The notes below the pieces were generated by a model. That model searched no databases and was not told the origin of the DNA. It saw only the letters and a program-made list of their open reading frames with translations. Positions 9,677 to 17,884 of a DNA stretch of 36,331 bases are shown here, piece after piece. Position 1 is the first letter of the stretch; every line of letters starts with the position of its first letter. This stretch comes from Bacteroidales bacterium (GTDB taxonomy: Bacteria; Bacteroidota; Bacteroidia; Bacteroidales; UBA10428). The stretch is taken from NCBI GenBank assembly GCA_016928305.1, contig JAFGKY010000026.1:1-36331 (forward strand). The letters run 5' to 3'. A program made the translations under genes and the position numbers.

Positions 9677-11221
9677 TTAAAAGGGTGGAATACCATGTTT
9701 TTTATTGGGCATTGTTACGGATTTCCGGGCGGCCACATCCAATGCATGCATCAATATTTTTCGGGTTTCTTCGGGTTCTATGACCGCATCGATATAACCA
9801 CGTGAAGCAGCCACATAAGGATTGGCAAACTTCTCCTTATATTCTTTCACTTTCTGTTGTCGTGTCTGCTCAGGATTTTCCGATTCCGTGATCTCTTTCC
9901 GGAAGATTATGTTAGCAGCACCTTCCGGTCCCATCACCGCAATCTCGGCCGTCGGCCAGGCAAAAACAAAATCGGCCCGCAAATGTCGTGAGCCCATTGC
10001 AATGTATCCACCGCCATATGCTTTTCGCAGGATAACGGTAAGCTTGGGAACGGTGGCTTCGCTATAAGCATACAGCACTTTGGCCCCATGTCGTATTACA
10101 CCGGCATGTTCCTGGTCGATACCGGGCAGGTAACCGGGCAGGTCAACTAAAGTAACGATAGGGATATTGAAAGCATCGCAAAACCGTATGAACCTTGCAG
10201 CCTTATCAGAGGAATCCACGTCGAGAACCCCGGCCAAAACAAGAGGTTGATTGCAGACAAAACCACAGGTCCTTCCCTCCATCCGTCCGAAACCAATCAC
10301 CATGTTAGCAGCCCACAACTCCTGGATTTCAAAAAAATCTGAATCGTCTACAATGGATTTTATAACATCACGTACATCATAAGGTTGTTTCGGGTCATCG
10401 GGAACAATCCTGTCGACCTTAAAACCGGGTTGCGGAAGTTTAGGTTCCAATACCGGGGCTTTATGTTCATTACTCCAGGGTATGAAGGACGTGAGTTTTT
10501 TGATCTGCTCAAAACATTCCCTCTCCGATTTTGAATAGAAATGGGCATTACCGGTGGTTTCACCATGAACCCTGGCACCTCCCAGATCCTCCATGGATAT
10601 CTCCTCTCCCAGCACAGTTTTGATGACTTCAGGTCCTGTAATAAACATTTTTGAGATGTTTTCCACCACGAATACAAAATCGGTCAGTGCCGGAGAATAC
10701 ACGGCACCACCGGCACAAGGACCAAGTATAACAGATATCTGCGGTATAACTCCGGAAGAGATCGTGTTGCGAAAGAATATTTCTCCATAGCCTGCCAATG
10801 AATTAACGCCTTCCTGTATCCTTGCCCCACCCGAGTCATTGATCCCGATAAGGGGCATTTTCATTTTCAGGGCATGGTCCATTATTTTAACGATCTTTCG
10901 TGAATGCATGGAACCCAGCGATCCGCCCGCAACGGTAAAGTCCTGTGCAAACACACAAACCGGCCGGCCGGATATTGTCCCTGTCCCAATGACCACACCG
11001 TCTCCTGCCAGCACTTTCTTGCTCATATCAAAATCGCGGGCATCATGCTCAACGAACATATCATACTCCTGAAACGAGTCGTCATCCAGTAATGTTTTAA
11101 TGCGCAGCCTGGCGGTCATTTTCCCCATAGCGACCTGCTTTTCCATGGCCGCTTCCCCTCCACCTTTCTGAACTTCCTCACGTTTCCGCCGGAGTTCCTG
11201 TATCTTCTTTTCAATTGGCAT
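9677..11221 (-). CDS. Acyl-CoA carboxyltransferase beta subunit (propionyl-CoA carboxylase / methylmalonyl-CoA decarboxylase type)
   Basis: The 514-residue protein has the two crotonase-like halves of the carboxyl_trans family. The N-terminal half has GGSLGSMHSRKIVKIMDHAL and GINDSGGARIQEGV (acyl-CoA oxyanion loop). The C-terminal half has PIVTLVDLPGYLPG, RKAYGGGYIAMGS and WPTAEIAVMGPEGA. It moves carboxyl groups between biotin and propionyl-, methylmalonyl- or a related acyl-CoA. The ATG at 11221 gives MPIEKKIQELRRKREE, the usual helical start. It forms a two-gene unit with the biotin carrier downstream. Sequence reading cannot separate PccB from MmdA; Bacteroidota use both in propionate metabolism. 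Confidence 0.93.
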   Translation of the reverse strand: MPIEKKIQELRRKREEVQKGGGEAAMEKQVAMGKMTARLRIKTLLDDDSFQEYDMFVEHDARDFDMSKKVLAGDGVVIGTGTISGRPVCVFAQDFTVAGGSLGSMHSRKIVKIMDHALKMKMPLIGINDSGGARIQEGVNSLAGYGEIFFRNTISSGVIPQISVILGPCAGGAVYSPALTDFVFVVENISKMFITGPEVIKTVLGEEISMEDLGGARVHGETTGNAHFYSKSERECFEQIKKLTSFIPWSNEHKAPVLEPKLPQPGFKVDRIVPDDPKQPYDVRDVIKSIVDDSDFFEIQELWAANMVIGFGRMEGRTCGFVCNQPLVLAGVLDVDSSDKAARFIRFCDAFNIPIVTLVDLPGYLPGIDQEHAGVIRHGAKVLYAYSEATVPKLTVILRKAYGGGYIAMGSRHLRADFVFAWPTAEIAVMGPEGAANIIFRKEITESENPEQTRQQKVKEYKEKFANPYVAASRGYIDAVIEPEETRKILMHALDVAARKSVTMPNKKHGIPPF

Positions 11222-11579
11222 GGTGTATGATATTAAGGATTAATTGTTTTACCCATCAGGGGTCAGGGTCTGGCAGCATACATACACAATGAATAATGCA
11301 ATGCCTTAACTGATCACATGTATGGATAGAATTTAAGTCATGCACAAGAATAGCGCCGACAAAAATAAGAAAAAATGATTTAATTCCTATTTTGGTCGTC
11401 AGTTGCTTCGTCAGCTAACATCTTCTTTCACCGCAAGAAGGCGGGTAGATGAGGTTGTTGTGATGGTTGTGATGGTTGTGATGGTTGTGATTACTGGTGT
11501 CCAGCTTTTAAGGCAGGCTATATGGCTACACGACCTGTCTGCCAACGCAGGCTGCAAGCCTCTAATTTAGCATCCGGAT
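11222..11579. other. Intergenic region with 9-bp tandem repeat
   Basis: No gene is seen. At 11457-11491 the 9-mer GTTGTGATG is repeated three times plus 8 nt of a fourth copy, perfectly. The rest probably holds the promoter of the carboxyltransferase gene and the 3' region of the barrel-protein gene. I could not identify a terminator. Confidence 0.7.
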
Positions 11580-13034
11580 TCAGAACACATAACTGATTCC
11601 GGCGAATATCCCTATTGAGTATGGATGTACATCGAGGTCGTCATTCGTATTCATGGAATTCAGGTAATACCTGAACTTGGGTTCGAGATTGAACAGCAGG
11701 TTGGTCAAAACAGGATACTCGAATCCGATTCCAACCGAACCGGAATAATTAATTGTTGAAATATCATTTGTTTTCCCATAATCATATTTTTCCCCGTCAT
11801 CGTCGATCTGTACCCTGTTCCCGACCAGGAAATTTGTGCTTATTCCTCCCATCAGGTGTAAGTCAAGTTTCCGGTCGATAATCTTGTATCGCAGGATAAT
11901 CGGCACTTCAAGGTATTCGAAATACTGACGGGCAGTCATATTTTTCGTAATTTGCTCCCTTTCATCCGCTCTTCCGACAGGCACATTGATAACATCTGTG
12001 GCATCAGCTTTTTCCTGTGTTATGGTATTGAAAATATCCAAACTCCCATTTCCGGATTCCTGTTTGACTATTGTTCCGGTTGAATTCAGAATAACGACAG
12101 GCTGAACCAGTTCTTCTCCGGGACCATAACTCACAGGGTCACTGGTGTAATAAGCCTTGTTATCATTATCATAGACAACCGGATTAAGTTCTGTCTTTTC
12201 CTGTCCGTATTTTGAATAATAAATACCGGTCTGAACCGATAAACGCTTCGTGGGGGCAAATGCCATGGCCAGGCCGCCCGCATAAGCCAATATTCCTTCC
12301 TCGGCGTTGTTTAGTTCATTGATATCCTGACCACTCAGGTTGTCTGAGCTCAGTCTCCGGTATGAATACAGTGGAGCCACCTGTCCGCTCAGGATCCAGT
12401 CCTTTTTTCTCTTTTGATCTTCTTCTTCAGCTTTCATCAAAGCTATATTGTTCATGGCAATCAGGTCGGTTTCGGTGATTGCAGCGACCGGTTTGTTACC
12501 GGGTCGCACGACCATTTCTGGTATCGAGGTTCCCTCATGCAGATTAGCAAAAATTGAATGAAGCTTTAATGGCGCATCCACACATGCTGAATGCTGTAAT
12601 ATCTCATCAGGAGTTGTATCAGTAAGAGGTGTAACAGCGGCATAGCCGGTAGCCGGCACTTTGGTTCCTTTATCGGAAATCTTTGCAGGAGCATCAGTGG
12701 ATTTCTTTATTGGGGATGTATATGCAATCCCTTTTTCATTATCGCCAACCTGTATAGGACTATCGGAAGGTTGATCTGCCTGCTGCAGGGTTTCTGTTAC
12801 AGACGGTTGAACCGAAACCGCACGTTGCTGGGAATAGTAATAATATCCCAGTCCGAGTGAAAGGGTCAGTATCATGCCTGCCGCTATACGCAGCAAAAAG
12901 ACAAGAACTCTCTTCTTCCGGGAATGACCCAGTTTTTCCGAAATATTTTCCCATGCCTCTGCCCCTGGAGACTCTTCATAGTGCTCCAGCTTTTCCCTGA
13001 ACCAGGCATCAAAATTCTCTGCTGCACTTCCCAT
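11580..13034 (-). CDS. Membrane-anchored beta-barrel protein paired with ECF sigma factor
   Basis: The 484-residue product has an acidic N-terminal segment (1-38: AENFDAWFREKLEHYEESPG), a basic HSRKKR patch and one hydrophobic helix (about 43-65). A Thr/Pro-rich linker (about 70-200) and a C-terminal part of alternating strands (about 210-484) follow, ending GIFAGISYVF with a terminal Phe like an outer-membrane barrel. It starts 2 bp after the sigma-factor stop codon. I infer that the N-terminus acts as an anti-sigma or signal-relay segment while the barrel sits in the outer membrane. The alternative is an outer-membrane protein with an unusually long pre-signal region. No classical zinc-binding anti-sigma motif is visible. 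Confidence 0.7.
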   Translation of the reverse strand: MGSAAENFDAWFREKLEHYEESPGAEAWENISEKLGHSRKKRVLVFLLRIAAGMILTLSLGLGYYYYSQQRAVSVQPSVTETLQQADQPSDSPIQVGDNEKGIAYTSPIKKSTDAPAKISDKGTKVPATGYAAVTPLTDTTPDEILQHSACVDAPLKLHSIFANLHEGTSIPEMVVRPGNKPVAAITETDLIAMNNIALMKAEEEDQKRKKDWILSGQVAPLYSYRRLSSDNLSGQDINELNNAEEGILAYAGGLAMAFAPTKRLSVQTGIYYSKYGQEKTELNPVVYDNDNKAYYTSDPVSYGPGEELVQPVVILNSTGTIVKQESGNGSLDIFNTITQEKADATDVINVPVGRADEREQITKNMTARQYFEYLEVPIILRYKIIDRKLDLHLMGGISTNFLVGNRVQIDDDGEKYDYGKTNDISTINYSGSVGIGFEYPVLTNLLFNLEPKFRYYLNSMNTNDDLDVHPYSIGIFAGISYVF

Positions 13035-13036
13035 AA

Positions 13037-13588
13037 TTACATGGTTTTAACCGATGTTAAATAAAACCTGTTCACTTTTTCCTGTAAAATGTCTCTGGCC
13101 CTTGAAAGGTTTGATTTTGAAGTACCTTCCGTTATGCCAAGCATTTCGCCTATTTCTCTGTGTGTATAACCTTCTATGGCATAAAGGTTAAAAACAATCC
13201 TATACCTGGGTGAGAGCTCCTGAACAAACCGGATCAGTTCGCGGGCATCGATGTCCGATGTAAAATCACCGTCCGGTTCGTGATCAATTTCTTTCAGGTT
13301 GTCATTTATATGAATAACCTGATAATTTGTCCGGAACCGTTCAAGGGCTGTATTCACCATTATTTTTCTTATCCAGCCTTCAAAAGCTCCTTTAAATCCG
13401 AACTGGTCAATCTTTTCAAATATCTTCAGGAACCCGTCCTGCAATATATCCTGTGCATCATCATAGTTTCCGGCATAGCGCAGACATATAGCAAATAATT
13501 GTGATTTGAATGTTTCATACAATTCCTTCTGCGCGACAGGATTTCTTTCCCGGCAGCCTTTTATGATATGTTGCAACCTATCTGTCAA
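13037..13588 (-). CDS. ECF RNA polymerase sigma factor (sigma-70 family)
   Basis: The protein has 183 residues. Region 2 (about 20-88) has LCLRYAGNYDDAQDILQDGFLKIFE-like features and region 4 (about 125-175) has LSPRYRIVFNLYAIEGYTHREIGEMLG with the helix-turn-helix. There is no region 3, as in ECF factors. It directs RNA polymerase to a small regulon, probably including itself. The start is odd: the frame opens with TTG at 13588, and the upstream in-frame codon pair is TGA-ATA. The nearby ATG is in another frame and ends after five codons. A 21-bp perfect palindrome covers this start. The partner gene follows 2 bp downstream. Confidence 0.92.
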   Translation of the reverse strand: MTDRLQHIIKGCRERNPVAQKELYETFKSQLFAICLRYAGNYDDAQDILQDGFLKIFEKIDQFGFKGAFEGWIRKIMVNTALERFRTNYQVIHINDNLKEIDHEPDGDFTSDIDARELIRFVQELSPRYRIVFNLYAIEGYTHREIGEMLGITEGTSKSNLSRARDILQEKVNRFYLTSVKTM

Positions 13589-13607
13589 TATTCATTGAAT
13601 GAATATT
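13587..13607. promoter_or_regulatory. Perfect palindrome over the ECF sigma start
   Basis: Two 10-bp arms AATATTCATT/AATGAATATT flank a single G. The palindrome covers the start codon region of the sigma gene, where a bound regulator or a hairpin could block transcription or translation. Confidence 0.45.
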
Positions 13608-13909
13608 CAAAATTACGATATTTTCAATCGTTAAAATCCCAATCCCCTGAAAATCACTTATAGGATGCAGGGATATGCAAAAGGGTTGCGTTGAATTCAG
13701 AAAGTTAGATTAACATATCCGATCGATCCTTTTTCCGGCAGGCATAAAACAGATTGTCCACAGTCGGTCAGCAATCCGCACGACTTACAGGACAGTACCA
13801 CCCGACTCTCAAAGCACAGGCTTATGCCCTGCAGGCTGATTGTATTTTATACCAACGCAACGGTTTTATAAGTTTTTTCATCCTACCTTTATATTCATAA
13901 CTACATATC
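13608..13909. other. Intergenic region, divergent promoters
   Basis: About 300 bp separates the sigma gene (minus) from the serpin gene (plus). I see no gene or strong repeat. A TACCTTTA box (about 13885-13892) some 20 bp upstream of the serpin ATG is a weak match to the Bacteroidota TAnnTTTG -7 element. Confidence 0.4.
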
Positions 13910-15142
13910 ATGAAAAGCAAAATTATTTTACTGGCAGCTTTTTGTTTTTTGGTTATCGCATGTGAAGAACAGAAAGATAATGGTGAACCAAAACAAATAA
14001 ACGTTACCAAAACAACAGAACAGGTCATTGCCGCCGATAACCTTTTTGGTATTGATCTGTTTAAGCGTGTACTGGTGAATGACCCTACTACGGACAATAT
14101 ATTTATATCTCCCACAAGCGTTGCCCTGGCGTTGGCTATGACTTACAACGGAGCCGATGGAACGACAAAATCAGCCATGGCGGAGACGTTAAGGAAACAA
14201 GAACTGACCACCGAACAATTGAACCAGACATATAAAGATCTGATTAATGCCCTGGTCACTGTCGATCCGAAGGTATTGCTCGAAATCGCCAACTCCATAT
14301 GGTACAGGGAAGACATTCCGGTTTTATCGGATTTTGTCACGGTCAACCAAACTTATTATAATGCTGAAGTCAATGCCCTGATTTTTGATAACCTGGCCCT
14401 GGAGATCATCAACGGTTGGGTAGCCGATAAAACCCATGACAAGATCCAGGAGGTCCTTGATTTTATACCTCCCGATGCCGTGATGTATCTGATCAATGCC
14501 ATTTACTTCAAAGGTATCTGGAGATCGGAATTTGACAAGGACAAGACAACCGATATGCCTTTTTATTTAAAGGATGGATCGGTTATCCAGGTACCCACCA
14601 TGCAACAGCAGGATACCTTCCGTTATTTTCATAATGATCTCCTGTCGGCAGTGGAGTTGCCATACGGAGACGGGAATTTCAGCATGGCCATCCTGTTGCC
14701 TGAAAACAACAAAACCACGGATGATGTTGTTTCAGCCCTGAGTATCGAAAACTGGGATGCATGGATGAAAGAATTTTCTGCAAGGGATGTTGTCATGCAC
14801 CTGCCCCGTCTGAAATATGAATACAACAGGCTTCTCAACCAGGACCTCATCGATATGGGCATGGGCATAGCCTTTACATGGGATGCTGATTTCTCAGGAA
14901 TCGATACCACGAGAGGACTTTGTATCTCAAGGGTAATCCATAAGACCTTTGTGGAGGTAAATGAAGAGGGAACCGAAGCGGCAGCGGTTACTGTTGTCGA
15001 AATTATAGAGACTTCCATACCCGGTGGTAATCCCGGACCTGTCTATTTCTTTGTCGACCGTCCTTTTCTGTTCGTGATCAAAGAAAAAGACACCGGTGCC
15101 ATCTTGTTTATCGGAAGGGTCAACAATCCGTTGAAAAACTAA
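13910..15142 (+). CDS. Serpin-family protease inhibitor lipoprotein
   Basis: The 410-residue product has a lipoprotein signal peptide (MKSKIILLAAFCFLVIAC, lipobox Cys18), so it is exported and lipidated. The serpin fold is marked by NIFISPTSVALALAMTYNGADG, LINAIYFKGIW, FMEVNEEGTEAAA-type hinge residues and the C-terminal DRPFLFVIKEKDTGAILFIGRVNNP. The reactive-centre loop reads EEGTEAAAVTVVEIIETS. Small residues at P12-P10 (AAA) and Thr at P14 say it is inhibitory. Counting from P15 Gly puts P1-P1' at Thr-Ser, with Ile-Ile-Glu before them, suggesting a serine or cysteine protease with a taste for small P1 residues. The next lipoprotein gene starts 2 bp after its stop. Confidence 0.95.
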   Translation: MKSKIILLAAFCFLVIACEEQKDNGEPKQINVTKTTEQVIAADNLFGIDLFKRVLVNDPTTDNIFISPTSVALALAMTYNGADGTTKSAMAETLRKQELTTEQLNQTYKDLINALVTVDPKVLLEIANSIWYREDIPVLSDFVTVNQTYYNAEVNALIFDNLALEIINGWVADKTHDKIQEVLDFIPPDAVMYLINAIYFKGIWRSEFDKDKTTDMPFYLKDGSVIQVPTMQQQDTFRYFHNDLLSAVELPYGDGNFSMAILLPENNKTTDDVVSALSIENWDAWMKEFSARDVVMHLPRLKYEYNRLLNQDLIDMGMGIAFTWDADFSGIDTTRGLCISRVIHKTFVEVNEEGTEAAAVTVVEIIETSIPGGNPGPVYFFVDRPFLFVIKEKDTGAILFIGRVNNPLKN

Positions 15143-15144
15143 AA

Positions 15145-15600
15145 ATGGATATTACAGCTATTTTCCGGATTCCGGCAGTTCTTATATTCTCTTGTCTGTT
15201 CTTGCCGTGCTGCAATTCACCTTCAGCATACAATAAAACATCATCTGCCAACGCATCCGTATCACTACCGGATACGATCTTCATTCCTTACCACAAGGTG
15301 GTCCGGGTTGGTGAAACCAATGTTTCCCTTTGTTTTGATACCATATATCATGATTCCCGCTGTCCCGAAGATGCCAATTGCATATGGGCAGGTGCTTTTG
15401 AGATCGGCATTACATTTTCGGATCGTAATAATGTCCACGCACTCAGATTAAGTACTTACACGCAAGGCAATACAGATACAAGCCTGGCTGGTTATACCAT
15501 CCAGGCTATTGATCTCCTGCCCCGCCCCAATACCAAGATACATTATGCCAACACCGATTACCGGGCAGGGATTGTAGTCAATAAAACAAGTACTTACTGA
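15145..15600 (+). CDS. Small lipoprotein with SRCP-x4-C-x-WAG motif
   Basis: This 151-residue protein has a hydrophobic N-terminus ending in a lipobox-like LFLPCCNS. The mature part is a beta-rich domain with FDTIYHDSRCPEDANCIWAG (about residues 68-87), whose two cysteines probably form a disulfide. It ends with YANTDYRAGIVVNK. I know the SRCPxxxxCxWAG pattern from small secreted Bacteroidota proteins of unknown function. Its ATG lies 2 bp after the serpin stop, so the two are co-translated and may work together at the cell surface or in the periplasm. No function is assigned. Confidence 0.75.
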   Translation: MDITAIFRIPAVLIFSCLFLPCCNSPSAYNKTSSANASVSLPDTIFIPYHKVVRVGETNVSLCFDTIYHDSRCPEDANCIWAGAFEIGITFSDRNNVHALRLSTYTQGNTDTSLAGYTIQAIDLLPRPNTKIHYANTDYRAGIVVNKTSTY

Positions 15601-15877
15601 AAAACAAACTAAACAGGCGGACTTTTGCACTGGTTCCATTTAACACACCCTGGCCCCTCTCAAGAGGGGAAACACTATATGGAGGTATTCTGACACGATC
15701 ATTGGGGTAAATCTTTCCTGAATGGTCTTTATTTAATATACTATTCACTTTTCACTTTTCACTGTTCATTTTCGGACAATCTATGTACCAATTTGTTACA
15801 AATCTGACCTGAAAATAAGCATGTTGAAATGCAGGAATTCAACAATATTTATTTGATAATCAAGTTATAATTACTAA
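15601..15877. other. Intergenic region upstream of the ABC operon
   Basis: It contains a CCCCTCT/AGAGGGG hairpin (15654-15669) without a T-tract, a TTCACTT-rich direct repeat (about 15748-15764), a 13-bp palindrome ATTTGTTACAAAT (15791-15803) and the inverted repeat TGTTGAA/TTCAACA at 15822-15844. The last two sit where an enhancer-binding protein would be expected to bind relative to the possible sigma-54 promoter downstream. Confidence 0.5.
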
Positions 15878-15892
15878 TGGCATAATAATTGT
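15878..15892 (+). promoter_or_regulatory. Possible sigma-54 promoter of the ABC operon
   Basis: TGGCATAATAATTGT has the GG and G(C) doublets at the correct 10-bp spacing for -24/-12 elements; only the -12 C is replaced by T. It would give a transcript starting about 24 nt before the ATPase ATG at 15927. Sigma-54 regulators often sit near MacB-like operons in Bacteroidota, but none lies in this window. Confidence 0.45.
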
Positions 15893-15926
15893 AAAAAAAT
15901 TCTCTATTGAACCTATTCGGATACCC

Positions 15927-16631
15927 ATGATCACATTACAAAATTTGCACAAATCGTATGTAACCGGACATAATTCCCTGCATGTATTAAAAGGGATCAG
16001 TCTTCAGATTGAAAAAGGCGAGATGGTTTCTGTTATGGGGCCATCGGGATCCGGTAAATCAACCCTGTTAAATGTCATAGGAATATTGGATAACTATGAT
16101 GAAGGGGATTATTACCTGGACGGGATGCTGATCAGGGACATCAGTGAAACCCGTGCGGCATACCTGCGCAACCGCATGATCGGATTTGTATTCCAGAGCT
16201 TCAACCTCATTTCTTTTAAAAATGCGATGGAAAATGTGGCATTACCCTTGTATTACCAGGGTGTCAGCCGGAAAAAAAGGAACAACATCGCCATGGAATA
16301 CCTTGACAGGATGGGACTTAAGGATTGGTGGACCCACCTTCCCAGCGAGCTTTCCGGTGGACAGAAGCAGCGTATCGCTATTGCCCGTGCATTGATCAGC
16401 AAACCCAAGATAATACTTGCAGATGAACCCACCGGAGCACTGGATTCAGCTACCTCCCTGGAAGTGATGGATATCCTGCAGGAAATTAACAGCACCGGCA
16501 TCACGATCATCATCGTGACACACGAGCGCGACATTGCCGAACGCACACAACGATCGATAAAACTAAGAGACGGGATCATTGAAAATGTGATCCATCATTC
16601 CGTGAATTATAAAACCGCCGTATCATTTTAA
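15927..16631 (+). CDS. MacB/LolD-type ABC transporter ATP-binding protein
   Basis: The 234-residue ATPase is complete: Walker A GPSGSGKSTLLNVIG (35-49), Q-loop FVFQSFNLI, signature LSGGQKQRIAIARAL, Walker B IILADEPTGALD and H-loop VTHERDIA. The family drives type VII (MacB/FtsX-like) permeases, which do mechanical work on periplasmic substrates and do not carry them through the inner membrane. Two permeases and an adaptor follow directly; the first permease begins 6 bp after this stop. The Asp-Ser after GAL (GALDS) is standard for the family. Substrate could be a peptide, a siderophore, an antibiotic or a lipoprotein. Confidence 0.95.
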   Translation: MITLQNLHKSYVTGHNSLHVLKGISLQIEKGEMVSVMGPSGSGKSTLLNVIGILDNYDEGDYYLDGMLIRDISETRAAYLRNRMIGFVFQSFNLISFKNAMENVALPLYYQGVSRKKRNNIAMEYLDRMGLKDWWTHLPSELSGGQKQRIAIARALISKPKIILADEPTGALDSATSLEVMDILQEINSTGITIIIVTHERDIAERTQRSIKLRDGIIENVIHHSVNYKTAVSF

Positions 16632-16637
16632 ATCCTG

Positions 16638-17873
16638 ATGAACATGTTCGATCTGGATAAATGGCAGGAAATATTCAGTACCATCAACAAAAACCGGATG
16701 CGCACCTTCCTCACAGGATTCAGTGTAGCATGGGGTATTTTTATTCTTATCATTTTGCTTGGATCCGGCAAAGGTTTGCAAAATGGTATTGAAAGTCAGT
16801 TCCGCCAGGATGCAGTTAATACCATTTGGTTTGGGGCGGGGACAACCAGCAAGGCCTATAAAGGAATGAAGCCCGGAAGGAGGATAAAATTCACCGATGA
16901 AGATTACGAATTCGTAAAGAAATCAATTTATGGTGTTGATCAGATATCAGGCCGTTATTATATGTGGAATAACAGGGTTATTTCCTACAAGAAAGAATAC
17001 GGTGTATTTGATATCATTTCCATACATCCCGATTATTTTGATATCGAGAACGCCTCCCTCATGGAGGGCAGATCCATTAACCAGATCGACATACACAAAC
17101 GCCGTAAGGTAGTTATCATTGGCAGGCCCGTCAAAGATGCCCTGTTTAAAAACGGGGAGAATCCCATCGGTGAGTACATCAAGGTGAACAATGTTCCCTT
17201 CCTGGTTGTGGGAGTGTTCATCGATAAGGTTGAGAGGGATGAGACACGGATTTATATACCCATTTCAACCGCACAAATGATAACAGGCGGCGGGAACCGT
17301 ATTCATAACTTAACCATCACCAGTAATTTATCAGCCGAGGAAAGCGAGGAGCTGGAAAAAACAATCCGGACTGAAATGGCTGAAAGGCACAGGTTTGATA
17401 AAGATGACGATCAGGCAATGTGGATGTGGAACACCCTTAAAGAGTTTAAGAAGTTTACAAACATGTTTCTGGGAATCCAGATTTTTGTCAGCATTATCGG
17501 CATCTTTACCATTATAGCCGGTGTTGTGGGTGTCAGCAATATCATGATCATTGTGGTCAATGAAAGAACCAAGGAAATTGGCATACGGAAAACCGTTGGG
17601 GCATCTCCCGCGTCGATCATTGGCATGATCATTTTTGAAGCGGTCATTATCACGGGCTTTGCCGGTTACATTGGACTGTTGTCGGGAATCGGCCTGCTGG
17701 AACTTATAAGCAGCCTGATACCTAAAAATGAATTTTTCCTGAATCCGGAAGTCGATTTTACCATTGCACTTGCTGCTACCGGCTTATTGATTTTTGCCGG
17801 CACCCTAGCCGGGCTGATGCCGGCAATCAGGGCTTCGAAGATAAGACCGGTGGTTGCTTTACGGGATGAATAA
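16638..17873 (+). CDS. MacB-like ABC transporter permease 1
   Basis: The 411-residue protein has the MacB layout. A first membrane helix (about 22-45, LTGFSVAWGIFILIILLGSG) is followed by a large periplasmic domain (about 50-270) and three helices near 275-305, 325-355 and 375-400. IGVFDIISIHPDYF-like MacB_PCD and GVSNIMIIVVNERTKEIGIRKTVGA (coupling helix) are visible. It is closely similar to the next permease, so the pair likely forms a heterodimer on the shared ATPase. It lies in the middle of the operon, 11 bp before permease 2. Confidence 0.93.
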   Translation: MNMFDLDKWQEIFSTINKNRMRTFLTGFSVAWGIFILIILLGSGKGLQNGIESQFRQDAVNTIWFGAGTTSKAYKGMKPGRRIKFTDEDYEFVKKSIYGVDQISGRYYMWNNRVISYKKEYGVFDIISIHPDYFDIENASLMEGRSINQIDIHKRRKVVIIGRPVKDALFKNGENPIGEYIKVNNVPFLVVGVFIDKVERDETRIYIPISTAQMITGGGNRIHNLTITSNLSAEESEELEKTIRTEMAERHRFDKDDDQAMWMWNTLKEFKKFTNMFLGIQIFVSIIGIFTIIAGVVGVSNIMIIVVNERTKEIGIRKTVGASPASIIGMIIFEAVIITGFAGYIGLLSGIGLLELISSLIPKNEFFLNPEVDFTIALAATGLLIFAGTLAGLMPAIRASKIRPVVALRDE

Positions 17874-17884
17874 AACAAAAGATT

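Noticed and set aside
13589..13603. ATG start for the ECF sigma factor
   Set aside because: This ATG is out of frame and reaches a stop after five codons; the in-frame upstream codons are TGA and ATA.
15654..15669. Terminator after the serpin operon
   Set aside because: The CCCCTCT/AGAGGGG hairpin has no T-tract on either strand, so I describe it only as a palindrome.
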